Below are positions 36,405 to 49,300 of a DNA stretch of 64,000 nucleotides, piece after piece. The DNA lies in assembly GCF_905475395.1 (NCBI RefSeq), contig NC_058341.1, forward strand, positions 63,185,501 through 63,249,500, written 5' to 3'. How positions within the stretch are numbered: position 1 is the stretch's first letter; the number at the start of each line of letters is the position of its first letter. The position numbers and the translations under genes are program-made. The notes beneath the pieces are model-generated. The model saw only the letters and a program-made list of their open reading frames with translations. It was not told the DNA's origin and made no database searches. The stretch comes from Chrysoperla carnea. Lineage: Eukaryota > Arthropoda > Insecta > Neuroptera > Chrysopidae.

Positions 36405-37215
36405 GCCCGCCCAGGTATGCGTCGTAAATTCAGCCACGGGCGCCTATGTTTATCTTAGTTTTTTTCAGATGGTATCATAGCCTAAACTGATCACGTGATC
36501 TAATGTGACGCTCAAACTCAGCGTCAGCGTCATATTTTTGATTGTAGGTATAATTGCACACCTACCAAGTAACTGCTGAAGTCTGCAGGCAGTATATAGA
36601 AAGATCGCGTAAATAGATTTTTGTATTCTGAATAAATATGGCAAGTAAATGATGGATGCCACAGACTCCTAAATTCTTTAGAAACGAAATAACTAACGTA
36701 AGAAAATAATATTAGCTTGTCGCAAATAATTATTTGTTCTACTTTTTGGTGATTAAAAATATTCTTTAATCTCTTAGACATTCAACTATGGCGACTAAAC
36801 AATGAACTTTCTACATCGTACTTTCTACGGACCTTGGTCAGTGCTTTTGGTAATATGAAAACGTGATAAATTTTGAATCTGTTACATTTTCTCTATCTTA
36901 GAATGGAATTTCATTCATGAATCCCGGAATAGATTGGCCAAAATATGCCACAGTTATAATAAAATATTTAATGTGTAACTTATCAGTCTGTTTAGATTTT
37001 TGGATCCTGGAATATTAATCTCCTGTGCCTTTTCAAATATAGTCACATATATTGAATTTGATGTTTGATGTTCCAAATTGTTGGTAGTTCGTTGTTTACA
37101 AATTTTGCACATTGGAAATGACACTTAAAGTTAATAATTGTCATTGCTAATTATTTAATGTTTCTAATATTATAATTAGGGTTTTGATCACAATAGTTTC
37201 TAATTTTAACTAAAT

Positions 37216-37379
37216 TTAAAATTGGAGTATTTGATTAATCCAATGTCTAAATTCACTAATCCTAGTATATACACCAGGTTGATTTGGTTCCGCACAACCA
37301 ATACCCCATGAAATAACTCCAGCTAATATAAATCGTTTATCTTGAGATCGTTGTATTACCATTGGCCCGCCACTATCAC
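37216..37379 (-). CDS. Serine protease last exon (catalytic Ser)
   Basis: Acceptor ATTACAG, then [17 protein letters not shown] … [18 protein letters not shown] … WINQILQF and TAA. Carries the catalytic Ser and the two pocket glycines. Confidence 0.95.
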
Positions 37380-40300
37380 CTGTAATATACAAAAACAGTT
37401 TTATTTTTAAAAGCAATAGATAGCTTACGAGGTTCAGCAATCCAACATATGATTTCTTGCATGCGCAGTAATTGTGTTAACCGCTCGATCACCTCTGATG
37501 ATTGTGTGATGTGCAATTTTTGTCATATAGCATTAAGAAGGGAGATGGGGATCTTAGTACAGGCTGAGAATTTTCATATTAAAAAAAATTAATCCGTACC
37601 GTTTTCCAACGCGATAATTAGGGAAAAATAGTAACAAAAAAAAAAAGGAAAATGCATTTTAATAAAAAAGCAAGAATAAGGGGTTGTAGCGCTAAAAAAC
37701 GAAAAAAATGAGACTAGTTGAAGTCAAATTCGATATAAAGTTTACGAGAAAACACGATTTTATACGCAGGATAATACGTTTCGCAGGAAATCTGTTCGAG
37801 GCTTAAATTGTAGCTTTTAATGGTAATGTTTTGGTAAGAATAATTTTCGTCGCAAAATAATATAAAGTTTTTCCACAATTTGTGAAAATGCAAAAATAGG
37901 TGCTTCGGAAAAGTCGTGCGCAATCGGTAATGAAACATCATACAATTAAAAAAAAAGAATTTTCTTCGCTAAGAGTTGCTCTACAACCTTTACGTAATTA
38001 TTAGCCCGTAGATGCATGAGAAACCGTGAAAACGCAAAAAAAATGGGAATTTACAAACTATAGTGTATAGCACACACACAGTGTATACTAAAAAGTCCAG
38101 TGCTAAGTTGAACAACTGTTTCAGCTTGTGAATTCCCGCTTTTCTATTTATTTAAATTTTTTGTCAACTTTTACATGGATCGTTTCATATAATTAATAAT
38201 TTATTGTCTATTAACAAATAGAAACATTTGCGCAACTAACTCCTGATTTACAAATGATATTTGACAACTAAGAAAATTATTCCACCAGATTTTTTCCATT
38301 TTCCTATAACCGTTACATCTTTGGCTGAACTAAATGGTTTAATCTCCAAAAAATTGTTTTCTTAATTTTTGAAAAAATTAACATATAATTAAAAAAAAAA
38401 AAACTTATTAGGTTGGGATCATTTCCCTTTTTGAAGGAAACGAGTGGGGGAGATTTCGAAGCCAGTCTAATTGCTTAATGATAAGTTTGGTTATCGTATT
38501 CATTCCATAATGATTGTAAGAATCCAATATAAATATAACATAACATTTTGGATTTTGATTTTCAGACTTACTTTCAAATGAATTTAATAAAATTTTAGGT
38601 TTTCCTTTTAAGTCAAAATATCTCAGTAAATATTGGATATACAGAAAAATAATTTGATCAGGAGTAACCGCGCGAAAAAACCAGACATATAGACATACAC
38701 AAATTTACATTTCTTTACAGATGTTATTTTTGTCTCAAAACGTAAAGATGAAATAAAATTTCCAATTTCGTTTTTCTTAATGAAAATAATACCTATCAGA
38801 GAGTGAATGTAAATAAAAAGTTACCTTCACAAGAATCTGAACCGCCACTTCTGAGACCAGCACATATAAATATATTTGGTATATGTTCAATATAACCAGC
38901 ACTTCTATACATTTGTTCACAAACGCTGTTATTTATCACTGGTACTGATACTTCTTGTAAAGTATTTGGTAATGGCCCATCTGTAAAATATGAAAACAAT
39001 CAAAATTAGTAATATATACCTTATAAGGGTTGTGCATTAAATGGACTCCGCACGTTATGATAGAAAAATGATTTTTAATCGACGTTCTTAAAACACACCG
39101 GAAAATCTTCTTTGCATTATCCTGATCAACAGTTCTCACTGCAACGTAAAATGACTGTTTATACCATGTATATGTATATGAAATATACATAGTATAAGAA
39201 GTTTAGTCCCAAGTTTGTAGCGCTTAAAATTATTGATGCTACGAAAAAAATTTTGATATAGTTGTTCATAGAATCATCTAATTAGTCCATTTTCGGTTGT
39301 ACGTCCGTCCGTTCGTCTGTGAACACGATAGCTCAAAAAAGAAAAAAGATATAAAGCTGTAATTTTTACAGCGCACTCAGGATGTAAAAAGTGAGGTCGA
39401 GTTCGTAAATGAGCAACATAGGTCAATTGGGTCTTGGGTCCGTAGGACCTATCTTGTAAGCCGTTAGAGATAGAACAAAAGTTTAAATATAAAAAATGTT
39501 CCTTATACAAAAATAAACAACTTTTGTTTGAAACATTCTTTTGTAAACATGACTGTTTACTCACGAGGGCACACATTAGATGCAAATTTTGTAGTATGTA
39601 TTAATAATATGGGATTATCAGTTATGTATGTGTGACATGTATATGTGTTATGTGATAGAGTAATCAACACTGTCCATACATGGTATTTCAACAATTAACT
39701 CAGTCAATTGTTTGTTTTCACTTCTTTTGACTTACAGTTGAGTATTATTTCTTTTACAACTTTGTGTACATGATGAGGATACACATGCATGTCTATATCT
39801 GTATACGTAATAGACAAACTCGAATGTAAATAAAATTCCCACTATTAAGGATGTACGAGCGCCAAGGCAATTTTGGATAAAAAGCTTTTTTTATATGAAG
39901 TTGGACTAAGTCCAAATCAATTCTGAAAGTTTTAAGAGTGGGGGGGGGGCGGTTATGCCCGATTATTTAAATAAAAAAATGACTTCAAAAGTAGGCGTAT
40001 TTAACATTGGTCTTATGGGAAAACGGTAGATAGATGATATGTTTTCCTAGATTTCCTCCAAAACTAGTCGATGGAAATTAAAAAAAACTATTTAAATTAA
40101 AGTCAAAACCTTAATAAATTATTGAAAAAAAAAACCGTTGTGCCCAACGAATTAAGGATGTATGGGCAACATTGGTCTTATGGGAAAACGGTAGATAGAT
40201 GATATGTTTTCCTAGATTTCCTCCAAAACTAGTCGATGGAAATTAAAAAAAACTATTTAAATTAAAGTCAAAACCTTAATAAATTATTGAAAAAAAAACC

Positions 40301-43300
40301 GTTGTGCCCAACGAATTAAGGATGTATGGGCACGGTAGTGGGGTCACAAATTTAAAAAAATATATATTTTCAATTTTGATAGTGAATTATGCTATTTGTA
40401 ACTTGTCAAAATAAGACGAAAACGAAGAATAAAAAATTTTTATCGATATCTGGAGATTCAAAATATCGAAGATTGAAATTTTTGTTTGATTATTTAGCTT
40501 TCGATATTTCAAAAACGAAGGCAGACATCGAAACATTTAATTCTTATTTTTCCTCTACATTTATGAAGTTAGAACAAAATTCATTTTCAAAGTTGAAAAT
40601 AAGGTACAAAGTACAAATAATTTCAACCACATGTCTAAACTTGCCTTAGATCAAAGACCCAATTGACTTGTGTTGCTCATTTACGAACTCGACCTCACTT
40701 TTTACGTCCTAAGTACGCTATAAAAATTTCAGCTTGATATCCCTTTTCGTTTTTGAGTTATCGTGATGACAGACGGACAGACAGACGACAGACAGACGGA
40801 CAGACAGACAACCGAAAATGGACTAGATTTTATGAGCACCAATACCAAAAGTTTGTTCATAGCATGAATATTTTTAAGCATTACAAACTTGGGACTAAAC
40901 TTAGTATACCTTGGTATATTTCATATACATGGTATAATAAGCGCTCCGTAATAAATTATATCCTTTTGGCTAGAAATAAAACAAGATTTTTTCGTAAAGT
41001 TAAGAGACACAAATACACTATGGCTCTAACTAGACTTATTCTAGTTAGAATCGATAGTTAATTTATACTTGAGACCAGGTTGAAGATCAAAATGTATCTG
41101 TGCAACAATATGTCCATCTAGTTATAGGTAGATTCTTTTAAATAGAAGTTTTACAATCATGTACCTTAAGAAACAGATTATATCTTTAATATCGATTTTC
41201 CTCAAAAACTTTAAAATTTATCATTCACTTTCAACAAAGTTGACAAAATATTTACCTTCATGCAATCGTCCCCATCCAGTTACATGGGCAGTTTTACCAA
41301 CATATCCTTCATCACTGTTTGGAACACATACAGGAATAATATTTGGTTGGAATGTAACTGGTTCATAAAACCTGAAAATTAGTTGATTAGACAGAATTTT
41401 TATATTGAATGCAAATTTTAAACAAGGGAATTACAAGTAAGTTAAAAGCAAGTTTCTCGTAGTAAATTAGTGCTATTAACACTAACTTCATGTAAAGAAA
41501 ATGATTTTTGTTTTTGAGTCATCAAACTAGTATCTGTATTATGTATTAATTCAATAAGCCAGGGTCTGAAGTCGGGACAATTTGGTAAGATGATGTTCCA
41601 CTTTTTAAGGCAATGATTATGCCATTACCAAATTTATGCTGTGTTATATTATCTTCTGTGCTAATTATATAATTATACTGAATCAAAATGTCTCAACATC
41701 ATGTTAACCACTCTAGCCCTATATCAACTCAATAAAGTAACCCAAGACATTAAGATGGAATTCAAGTTTTTGATAATTGTAGGAGTCAGGGCCGAAACTA
41801 GAGTTAAAGGGGGCTTGAGGCAATATTTCTCTATTGAGTTTGCCAACTCAATTTTTTCTAATTTTTGTAAAAAAAAAAAGAAACAAGGCATTCTTATTTC
41901 TAATCATGATTGATTAGTTTTATTTATCTTACACATTTTTCACGTTGTATTACATATTAATTTGTTTTATTTTTACATATTGTTTGTAATTTTGCCCCGG
42001 TTGCCCTATTGTAGTTTCGGCCCTGGACTAGGAGTATACAAAGTGTTTATGGATTATGTCGGTAACAGCCTTTAATCTTTAGATTTTTTTCAAGAATTCT
42101 AGCCCATAAACAGAAGTGCCAACGATTCATTTTCCCTTCTTTCGATTTATCTTTTTAAATAGAAATTAGTATTTAGAATTTTCAAAATAAGTAGCAAATA
42201 AATTTATACAAAACACTTTTTTAAAAAACGATTGCCCGCAGAAAAAAGAAGATAAATCGAAAGAAGAATAAATATGAATTACTGGCACTTCGGTTTATGG
42301 TCTAGAATACTTGAGAAAAAACTGAAGATTAAAGATTTTTACACATACCGCAGATTTGCGTTGAAGAACCCAGGGGTTAAGCGCTGCAGAGCTAGAGTTA
42401 AAGTAATTCGGTAGAGAAACAAGCTCATTTGGATTTAGAATATTTTTAAGAATACTTACCTTAAAAGTGCCAAGTCGTATTCAAACGTTCTTGGATCGAA
42501 TTGTGGATGTGAGGCAACTATCTGCACGCGACGTTCTTGGAATCCATATGGTTCTGATTCCGAAGTCAAATCATGTTCACCCAGCCTTAGAAGTAAATCA
42601 CTTGGAGGAACACTGGAAAACAAAATTTTATCAACTTAAATATATTAAATGTAACTCGGATGGCAGGTTACTAATTTACTTTTCTTCAAAAAATCAATTT
42701 TCACAATGAAGGGGAGGTTAACATAATGAAAAGAGCATGGACTTTTGTTGTACAAAAAAAAATAATTTTTTTTTTCCTTAAAATGAAATGGTCTTTTCAT
42801 AATAAAATTATCAGAGTATGGCAAGAAGTTTTACTATTTAAAAGCTGCTTTTAATTTAAGTATAATAATTACTAAAAACTGAAAATAGAGTCGTCAAATC
42901 TACTCAAAATTAGCAATTAGCTGGAGATGATTTGAATCCACTTTGGGTATCTCAAGTAAAAGTGGTTTGCTATCATTTCTGAATAGAGTTTAAGTTTTTC
43001 AAAAGGGTCAATCATCTGAGCTAGATGTTATCAGTCAATGTTAATTCAAGCTAGTATTGATTTCCAAGCTGTGCTCAAAAATCTATCCCCAGGTTGGAAC
43101 TAATGTTGACCCGGTTTTTTTCCTCTACATGGAAGCGTTTGTTAAGATGCACAAAAGCTAACAATTATTTTGACGGAAAGCTCCTTCACTGTTAAAAGAA
43201 ATTATTTTGAAGACCAAGAGTAAGGGAATTTTTGGGAAGTAAAATTTAAAAACTATTAAATTCACGGTTTCAGATATGGATAGGGGAGTCGCAATTCAAA

Positions 43301-46300
43301 CGTTGGAACTAATAGTTAGTTTCAAAAGGTTATATCTGCGGTAATATCACTGAAAGATTTTGATTCTACTTTCATAGGTCAATTCAACGAAGATAGACAT
43401 ACACAATTGTGTCGTTGAACGACAATAAAAATTTTCATTAATTAATTTAGGAATAAAACTGATATTCTAGGATATGGCACGTAAAAAAGTCCACGAACCC
43501 TAACTTTCTGCCGCGTAGTAAATAAGTTCCTGAGTCTATGTGGAGCATTTTCTCTCATAGGATATATACAGTAGAACCTCGATAAGTTAAAGTCCAAGGG
43601 AAACACAAAATATTTTAAGTTATAGAGGTTTTAAGTTATCAAGGGTCTATGTTAGGTAAAGGTTAATATAGAGGTATGTACATGTTTCTATGTACGCTAG
43701 TTAATATAGAGGTATGTACATGTTTCTATGTAGTTACTGAGGGCCTATACAGAGATTATTTATTTAAGTTATAGAGGTTGCGTATTTTAAGTTATAGAGG
43801 TTTTGGGCTTTGATGGGAAGGGAACATAGTATTTTTCAGCGGCCATTTTCGAGATAGGGGAGGGGTAGATAAATTAGTCAAAATTGAAAAAAATTTCTGC
43901 TCCTTACCAAATAAACTCTCTAATGATCGTACAAATGTTACATACTGCTGGCAGACATTTCCCCCCTCTTCCTCCTCTCAAACGCCCGACAAAGGGTAAC
44001 ATGTTTTGATTGATATTAGCCAAGAAGGGGGAGGGGAAGATATGTCTGCTAGCATTACGTAACATTTGAGCGGTCGTTAAGGAACTTATTTGGCAACACT
44101 TTTTTAAATTTTTACTCATTTAAAACTGGAAATTTTCTAGCTTTATTATTATTTATATTATGAGCAAGCGGCAATTATTGGAATAATGAATGATTTTTAA
44201 GACAAAATTTTTACCTGTCAACACAATGAGCTGCAGTGATTGCCCAATTTTCATTTAATAAAGCTGCTCCACATTTATGTAAGTATGTAGATGTTCGCCA
44301 TTGTCGTAAACTAATTTGCCATGGCCATCGACCAAACGTACTGTTCTTTCCACCAACAATTCGTGCTTGTGGATACATTCTTCTGCCGCATACTGCTGAT
44401 GTAGACGCCATTAGCATTGTTGTAAGCATTGTTGAATTTACAAGCAACATTTTGAAAATCAATTGAAATGTTAGAAATATTTTTAGGTTGATTGTATTAT
44501 TTAAATAATATTTTTTAAGAAACTGTAATTTTTCAAGAAAAATTTGTTTACCCCTTATTATAAGAATTTGTATTAAATTTAAAAAAACTTTTCTCTGAAT
44601 GCGTCAGTCAAGTACTGAAGAAGATTGTGTCATTCTCACAAAGGTGAAAAAAAGGTGAAAGGTGTCTCCCAGCACCTAGGGAGATCTTTTCGGGACGTAG
44701 GATTATCTTTAAGTTAGGTTGAATTGGCTGCCCACGAGGAATACACTTAGGCCAAAGGGTTCATTGTGATACCATTATGTGTTTTATCACCACCAGTCTC
44801 CGTTGATAATTTTAACTCCTCAATTATTTTGACAGGTTGAATACACCTCCTTCATGCATATATCATGCGCTACATTAGTCCATCAAAACTATTATTTTAA
44901 ATAATTTTTGTTCTATAGGGAGAGGTACGAACCCGCTTCCTAAGGCATACCGCGTACAAAATTAGGCTATATGCTTTAACCAACTGAGATTGATAGGATT
45001 ATCTTTAGAGGGCATTCAATCCTGTATATATAAAATGTATTAAATTCACTTCAAAGTTTATCTCCGTCAACACGATAACTTAAAAATAAAAAAAAATATA
45101 GATCATGAGTTCGTAGGATCCATCTTATAAACCGTAAGATATAGAAAAAAGTTTGGAGGCAAATATGTTCCTAATAAAAATAAACTACTTTTGTTTGAAA
45201 TATATATTTCCTAAACACCATTGTTTACCCGTAAGATTGGAAATATCAATATTTTCGATCAATAAATCTATTAATTTTAATTCCACAACAAACTAAAAAA
45301 AAGTTCTAATGTAAATTAATTTGAAAAAATGTATGATGTATAGGTATTACCTAAACCGAAAAAAATTGAGCTAAAAAATACAGTTTATACAGTGTATACA
45401 AATAAATGAAGCTGCGAGCAACAAACACTCCACCGGAAATAGTTAAATCGTTAATAGTAACAATGAACGACGAGGTGATTTATCAGTTCGAACAAGTGAA
45501 AAGGTTTAATTATCTGGGAGTATTGGTGGTAATTTTTAAAGGTCTATGTTTACATACACATAATTACAGGAGCTTATTTAAAATCCAGTCATTGAGTATG
45601 ATTAACTTTCGCATGGAAAATTTATGCGGGATCCCGTTTAAAACTGAGGAGAGCCCGGAACGATATTGTTTAAACTAATTTTTCTTAACAAATAAGTAAT
45701 ATTGACCTAATCGCTTCGGAAAAAATTGTATCATATAATCAGTGTTAAAATTTAAAAAAAATATTTTTAGATATGTTTTCCAAGCCCTCCAGTTTTCGAG
45801 TACAAAATTGGTATTCGAAAAAACGCTACATGCTATAAAAATGACTTAAAACTTTGAAAATTTTCGAAAGTATTTTCTAGAATTTGTTTTTTGTTTTTTC
45901 GAGAGTGTTTCACAAGACAACAAGTTAAAGATACCTGCAAATTTTCAATTCCCTATCTTTTATAGTTTTGGCGAAAATGGTCACCAAAATTTTGCGCTAA
46001 TTAATTTAACGGGATATTTTTTACCTGTACACTTACGTTCTATCTCTTACGGTTTAAAAGATGGGTCCTGATGGCCCAATACCCAATTGATCTGACTTAT
46101 GTTGCTCGTTTACGTACTCAACCTCACTTTTTACTTACGTCCTGAGCACACTATAAAAATTTCAGATGGATATCTCTTTTCGTTTTTGAGTTATCATGTT
46201 GACAAACAGGCGGCCAGACGGGCTGACAGACAACCGAAAATAGACTAATTAGGTGATTTTATGAGCACCTATACAAAAAATTTGTTCGAAGCATCAATAT

Positions 46301-49300
46301 TTTAAGAGTTTTATATATTACATATGTAACAAAGTATAATAGACAAAAAAGTTAATTATATAAGACTTGAATACTTATATATAATACTTATATATAAAGC
46401 CAAAGAAACTTGTAAAATATAAATAATAAATATGTGGTAGAAGCTCAAAGCAAAAGTTAAAAGTTTAGATCCTGTTTACTAGATAATTAATGTGAAAACA
46501 GTAAAATTTTACACAATTTTTTAATTGAAAATTTCGAACATGATGTGTCAACTTTTATCCCGCTGTGCTAAACGAAGTTGCCGCTTTCCGTCTTCGTCGA
46601 GCAGAAAACTAATAAGCACACCACCGGAGCATGTAAAGAATGTCCCTCGACTTTACCTTTTGTGACAATGAAGATGAGATCTGAGACAAATTTTACACAA
46701 TTTTTTAATTGAAAATTTCGAACATGATGTGTCAACTTTCATCCCGCTGTGCTAAACGAAGTTGCCGCTTTCCGTCTTCGTCGAGCAGAAAACTAATAAG
46801 CACACCACCGGAACATGTAAAGAATGTCCCTCGACTTTACCTTTTGTGACAATGAAGATGAGATCTGAGACATTCTTTACTTTTGCTCCCTAGATGTATA
46901 TCCTACTATTACTATTTTTGACCTTTGTGTTCAATTTTTGGTTACATTATTTGTGATGAATAAAAGAAGCTCATCAGTATTTGCTTATAGACCCGGTAAA
47001 ATCCGTCATTGAGCATGAATTACTTTTGTATGGAAAATTTTTGCAGGATCTCGTTTAAAAAATGCTTTTGAACGTAAAAACCGTTTCCCAATTTTCTGAG
47101 GAGATATGTGGTGAAAATGAAATTTGTGGAACTTTTCTGTTAGTGTGAATTTATTTCGAGTCGATTGGTGAAAATCCCATCTTTCTAGCATGTATAGAAA
47201 AGAAAATCGGCATTTTTGGGTGGTTTTTCGATTTTTTAAGAATTAACAATCAATCACTTAAAATGCAATTGGGACAAACATTTTTGCAGGATATTGTCGA
47301 TTAAGCTTTACAGAACAAATAAAAATTTTATACATATTAAAAAAACTGATTTTTTCATAGACTTTTCGAGGGATGGAAAGCGCATAAATCACGATTTTCA
47401 AAGTTTACGAATTTTTTACTCGAAAACTAGAGGGTTTAGAGAAAAATTTCTAGGAATATTTTTTGCTAATTTTTACCCGAATTATATGAGACAATTTTAA
47501 AAAGCGATTCGGTTAATATTACTTATTTGTTTACCAAAAATTCGTTTAAACAATATTCAACCATGTTACCCACCGGTAACCTGCACTTTCACGTTCAGGA
47601 GCATGTTTTAAATGGGATCCTGCAAAAATTTTCCATGCGAAAATTATTCATGCTCAATGAAGGATTTAACCGGATATATTAGACACTTTTTCTTAAATGG
47701 GTTGGATTAATATATACGCCAGCAAAATCCTACAAAAAAAAAACAGCTAAAATCAAAAAACGCGATGTAAAGCTACATTCTTGATATGTTATTCGGACCT
47801 CTTAGAGGGTCAAAAATTTCGAAAATTTTTCGTAGTATTTTCTAGAAAATTTTTTTGATTTTTTTCAAAAAACTTTCATAAGGCTTGCAAGTTGAAGCTA
47901 CCTACAAATTTTCGTCTCTCTATCTTTTATACTTTTGGAGAAAACAGACACCAAAGTTTTGCCCTAATTTGCCCCTGCACGAGAAAACAATGATGTTTAC
48001 GAGAAATTTTTCAAACAAAAGTTGTTAATTTTTTTATAAGGAACATTTTTTACCTTTAAACTTTTGTTCTATCTCTAACGGTTTAACATAAGCATAACTT
48101 AAAATATTATCATTTCAGAAATTTTTCAAGCATCATATCTCAAAAACTATAAGACATACAGAACTGTGTGTCAGCAACTAATGCCAAAGGTCATAGTTTT
48201 TGAATTGAACTGCAAAAACTGAAAAAAGTGCGAAAATTTTGTAGTTTTTCACATATTACGCCGGTAGCACAATTTTTTTTTTTGCTTGCAAAACGTGATT
48301 TCATACTCCTCTAAGGGTCCTAATAGCATACCAAAAAAGTAGCTTTACATCGCTCTTTGCGATTTTAATGTAGGATCTGGCGTAAAAATAAGTAAATGTA
48401 AAAAACGAAAAATATGTTTGTTGATAAATAAAGGATCGTAATAAACTGTTTTTATTAAAAACACTTTGCAATAAGCACCATTTATAGAAACATATAAATT
48501 TATTTTTATTGAGTGTGTAATGTTTTGTTGAATAAAGCTTATTAGTTAAAATCACAAATATTAGTAAATGTTTTTAATTAATTTTATCACTTGGACTAGA
48601 CAATAATAACATATAATTATTTGATTAAATTTCACTTGAATTAAACACTTAATAAAGTTAGTTTACGATTTAGGCTACAGCTTTAATAAATAAAGTACTC
48701 TTTAGGAATTCACTTGATCTTGAAGTTATTTTGTACTGGTTTGATTTGATTTGAGTGTAGGTATTATTGTACTGATACTGATAGTGATAGACTATTAAAA
48801 AATTGTATGCTCTTAAAAACAACAATCATGATTTATATAGTAATTAAACCTGATGAATGTTGTATTATTATTATTATTATTATAGATCAACAACTTGAAA
48901 ATTTTTATTAATATTTTTATACCTCTATGTACAGAACCATCATCAGAATAATTCGGAGTTGTCTTAAGATATTTGGTACCATTATTATGGAGAGCCAGGC
49001 CAAAAAAATTCGTTGAATTTACTAAAGCTGATTATTTGATGATCGGTTATAGTAGTTAGGTACACACACATACTGCGGTCAGTCAAGCGAACGATAGAAC
49101 AGGGGTCAGATTTATGCTATCGAAACGGTTATGATTTCCGTGGTATTTAAATAAATTTATTAAAGCTGAAAATTGTTATACAGATTGTATATTGCACATA
49201 AATAACTTTATGACTGTCAGTCAGTTAGGTGTTAGAACAGGGCTAGTCAGTCAGCCCTTATGTATGTCCAATAAATAAATAAGATTCAGTTATGATTGCT

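Noticed and set aside
37216..44392. Calling the protease filzig or Stubble itself
   Set aside because: The catalytic domain fits the Stubble-like group, but orthology needs a tree; the N-terminal domains are not in view.
44236..44466. Plus-strand frame opposite the protease His exon
   Set aside because: Antisense shadow of a clear serine protease exon; the same holds for 41159..41368, 42467..42709 and 59963..60406.
44922..44990. A tRNA gene
   Set aside because: Box A and B are present, but no acceptor or anticodon stem could be formed and the sequence continues into a repeated body: a SINE, not a tRNA.
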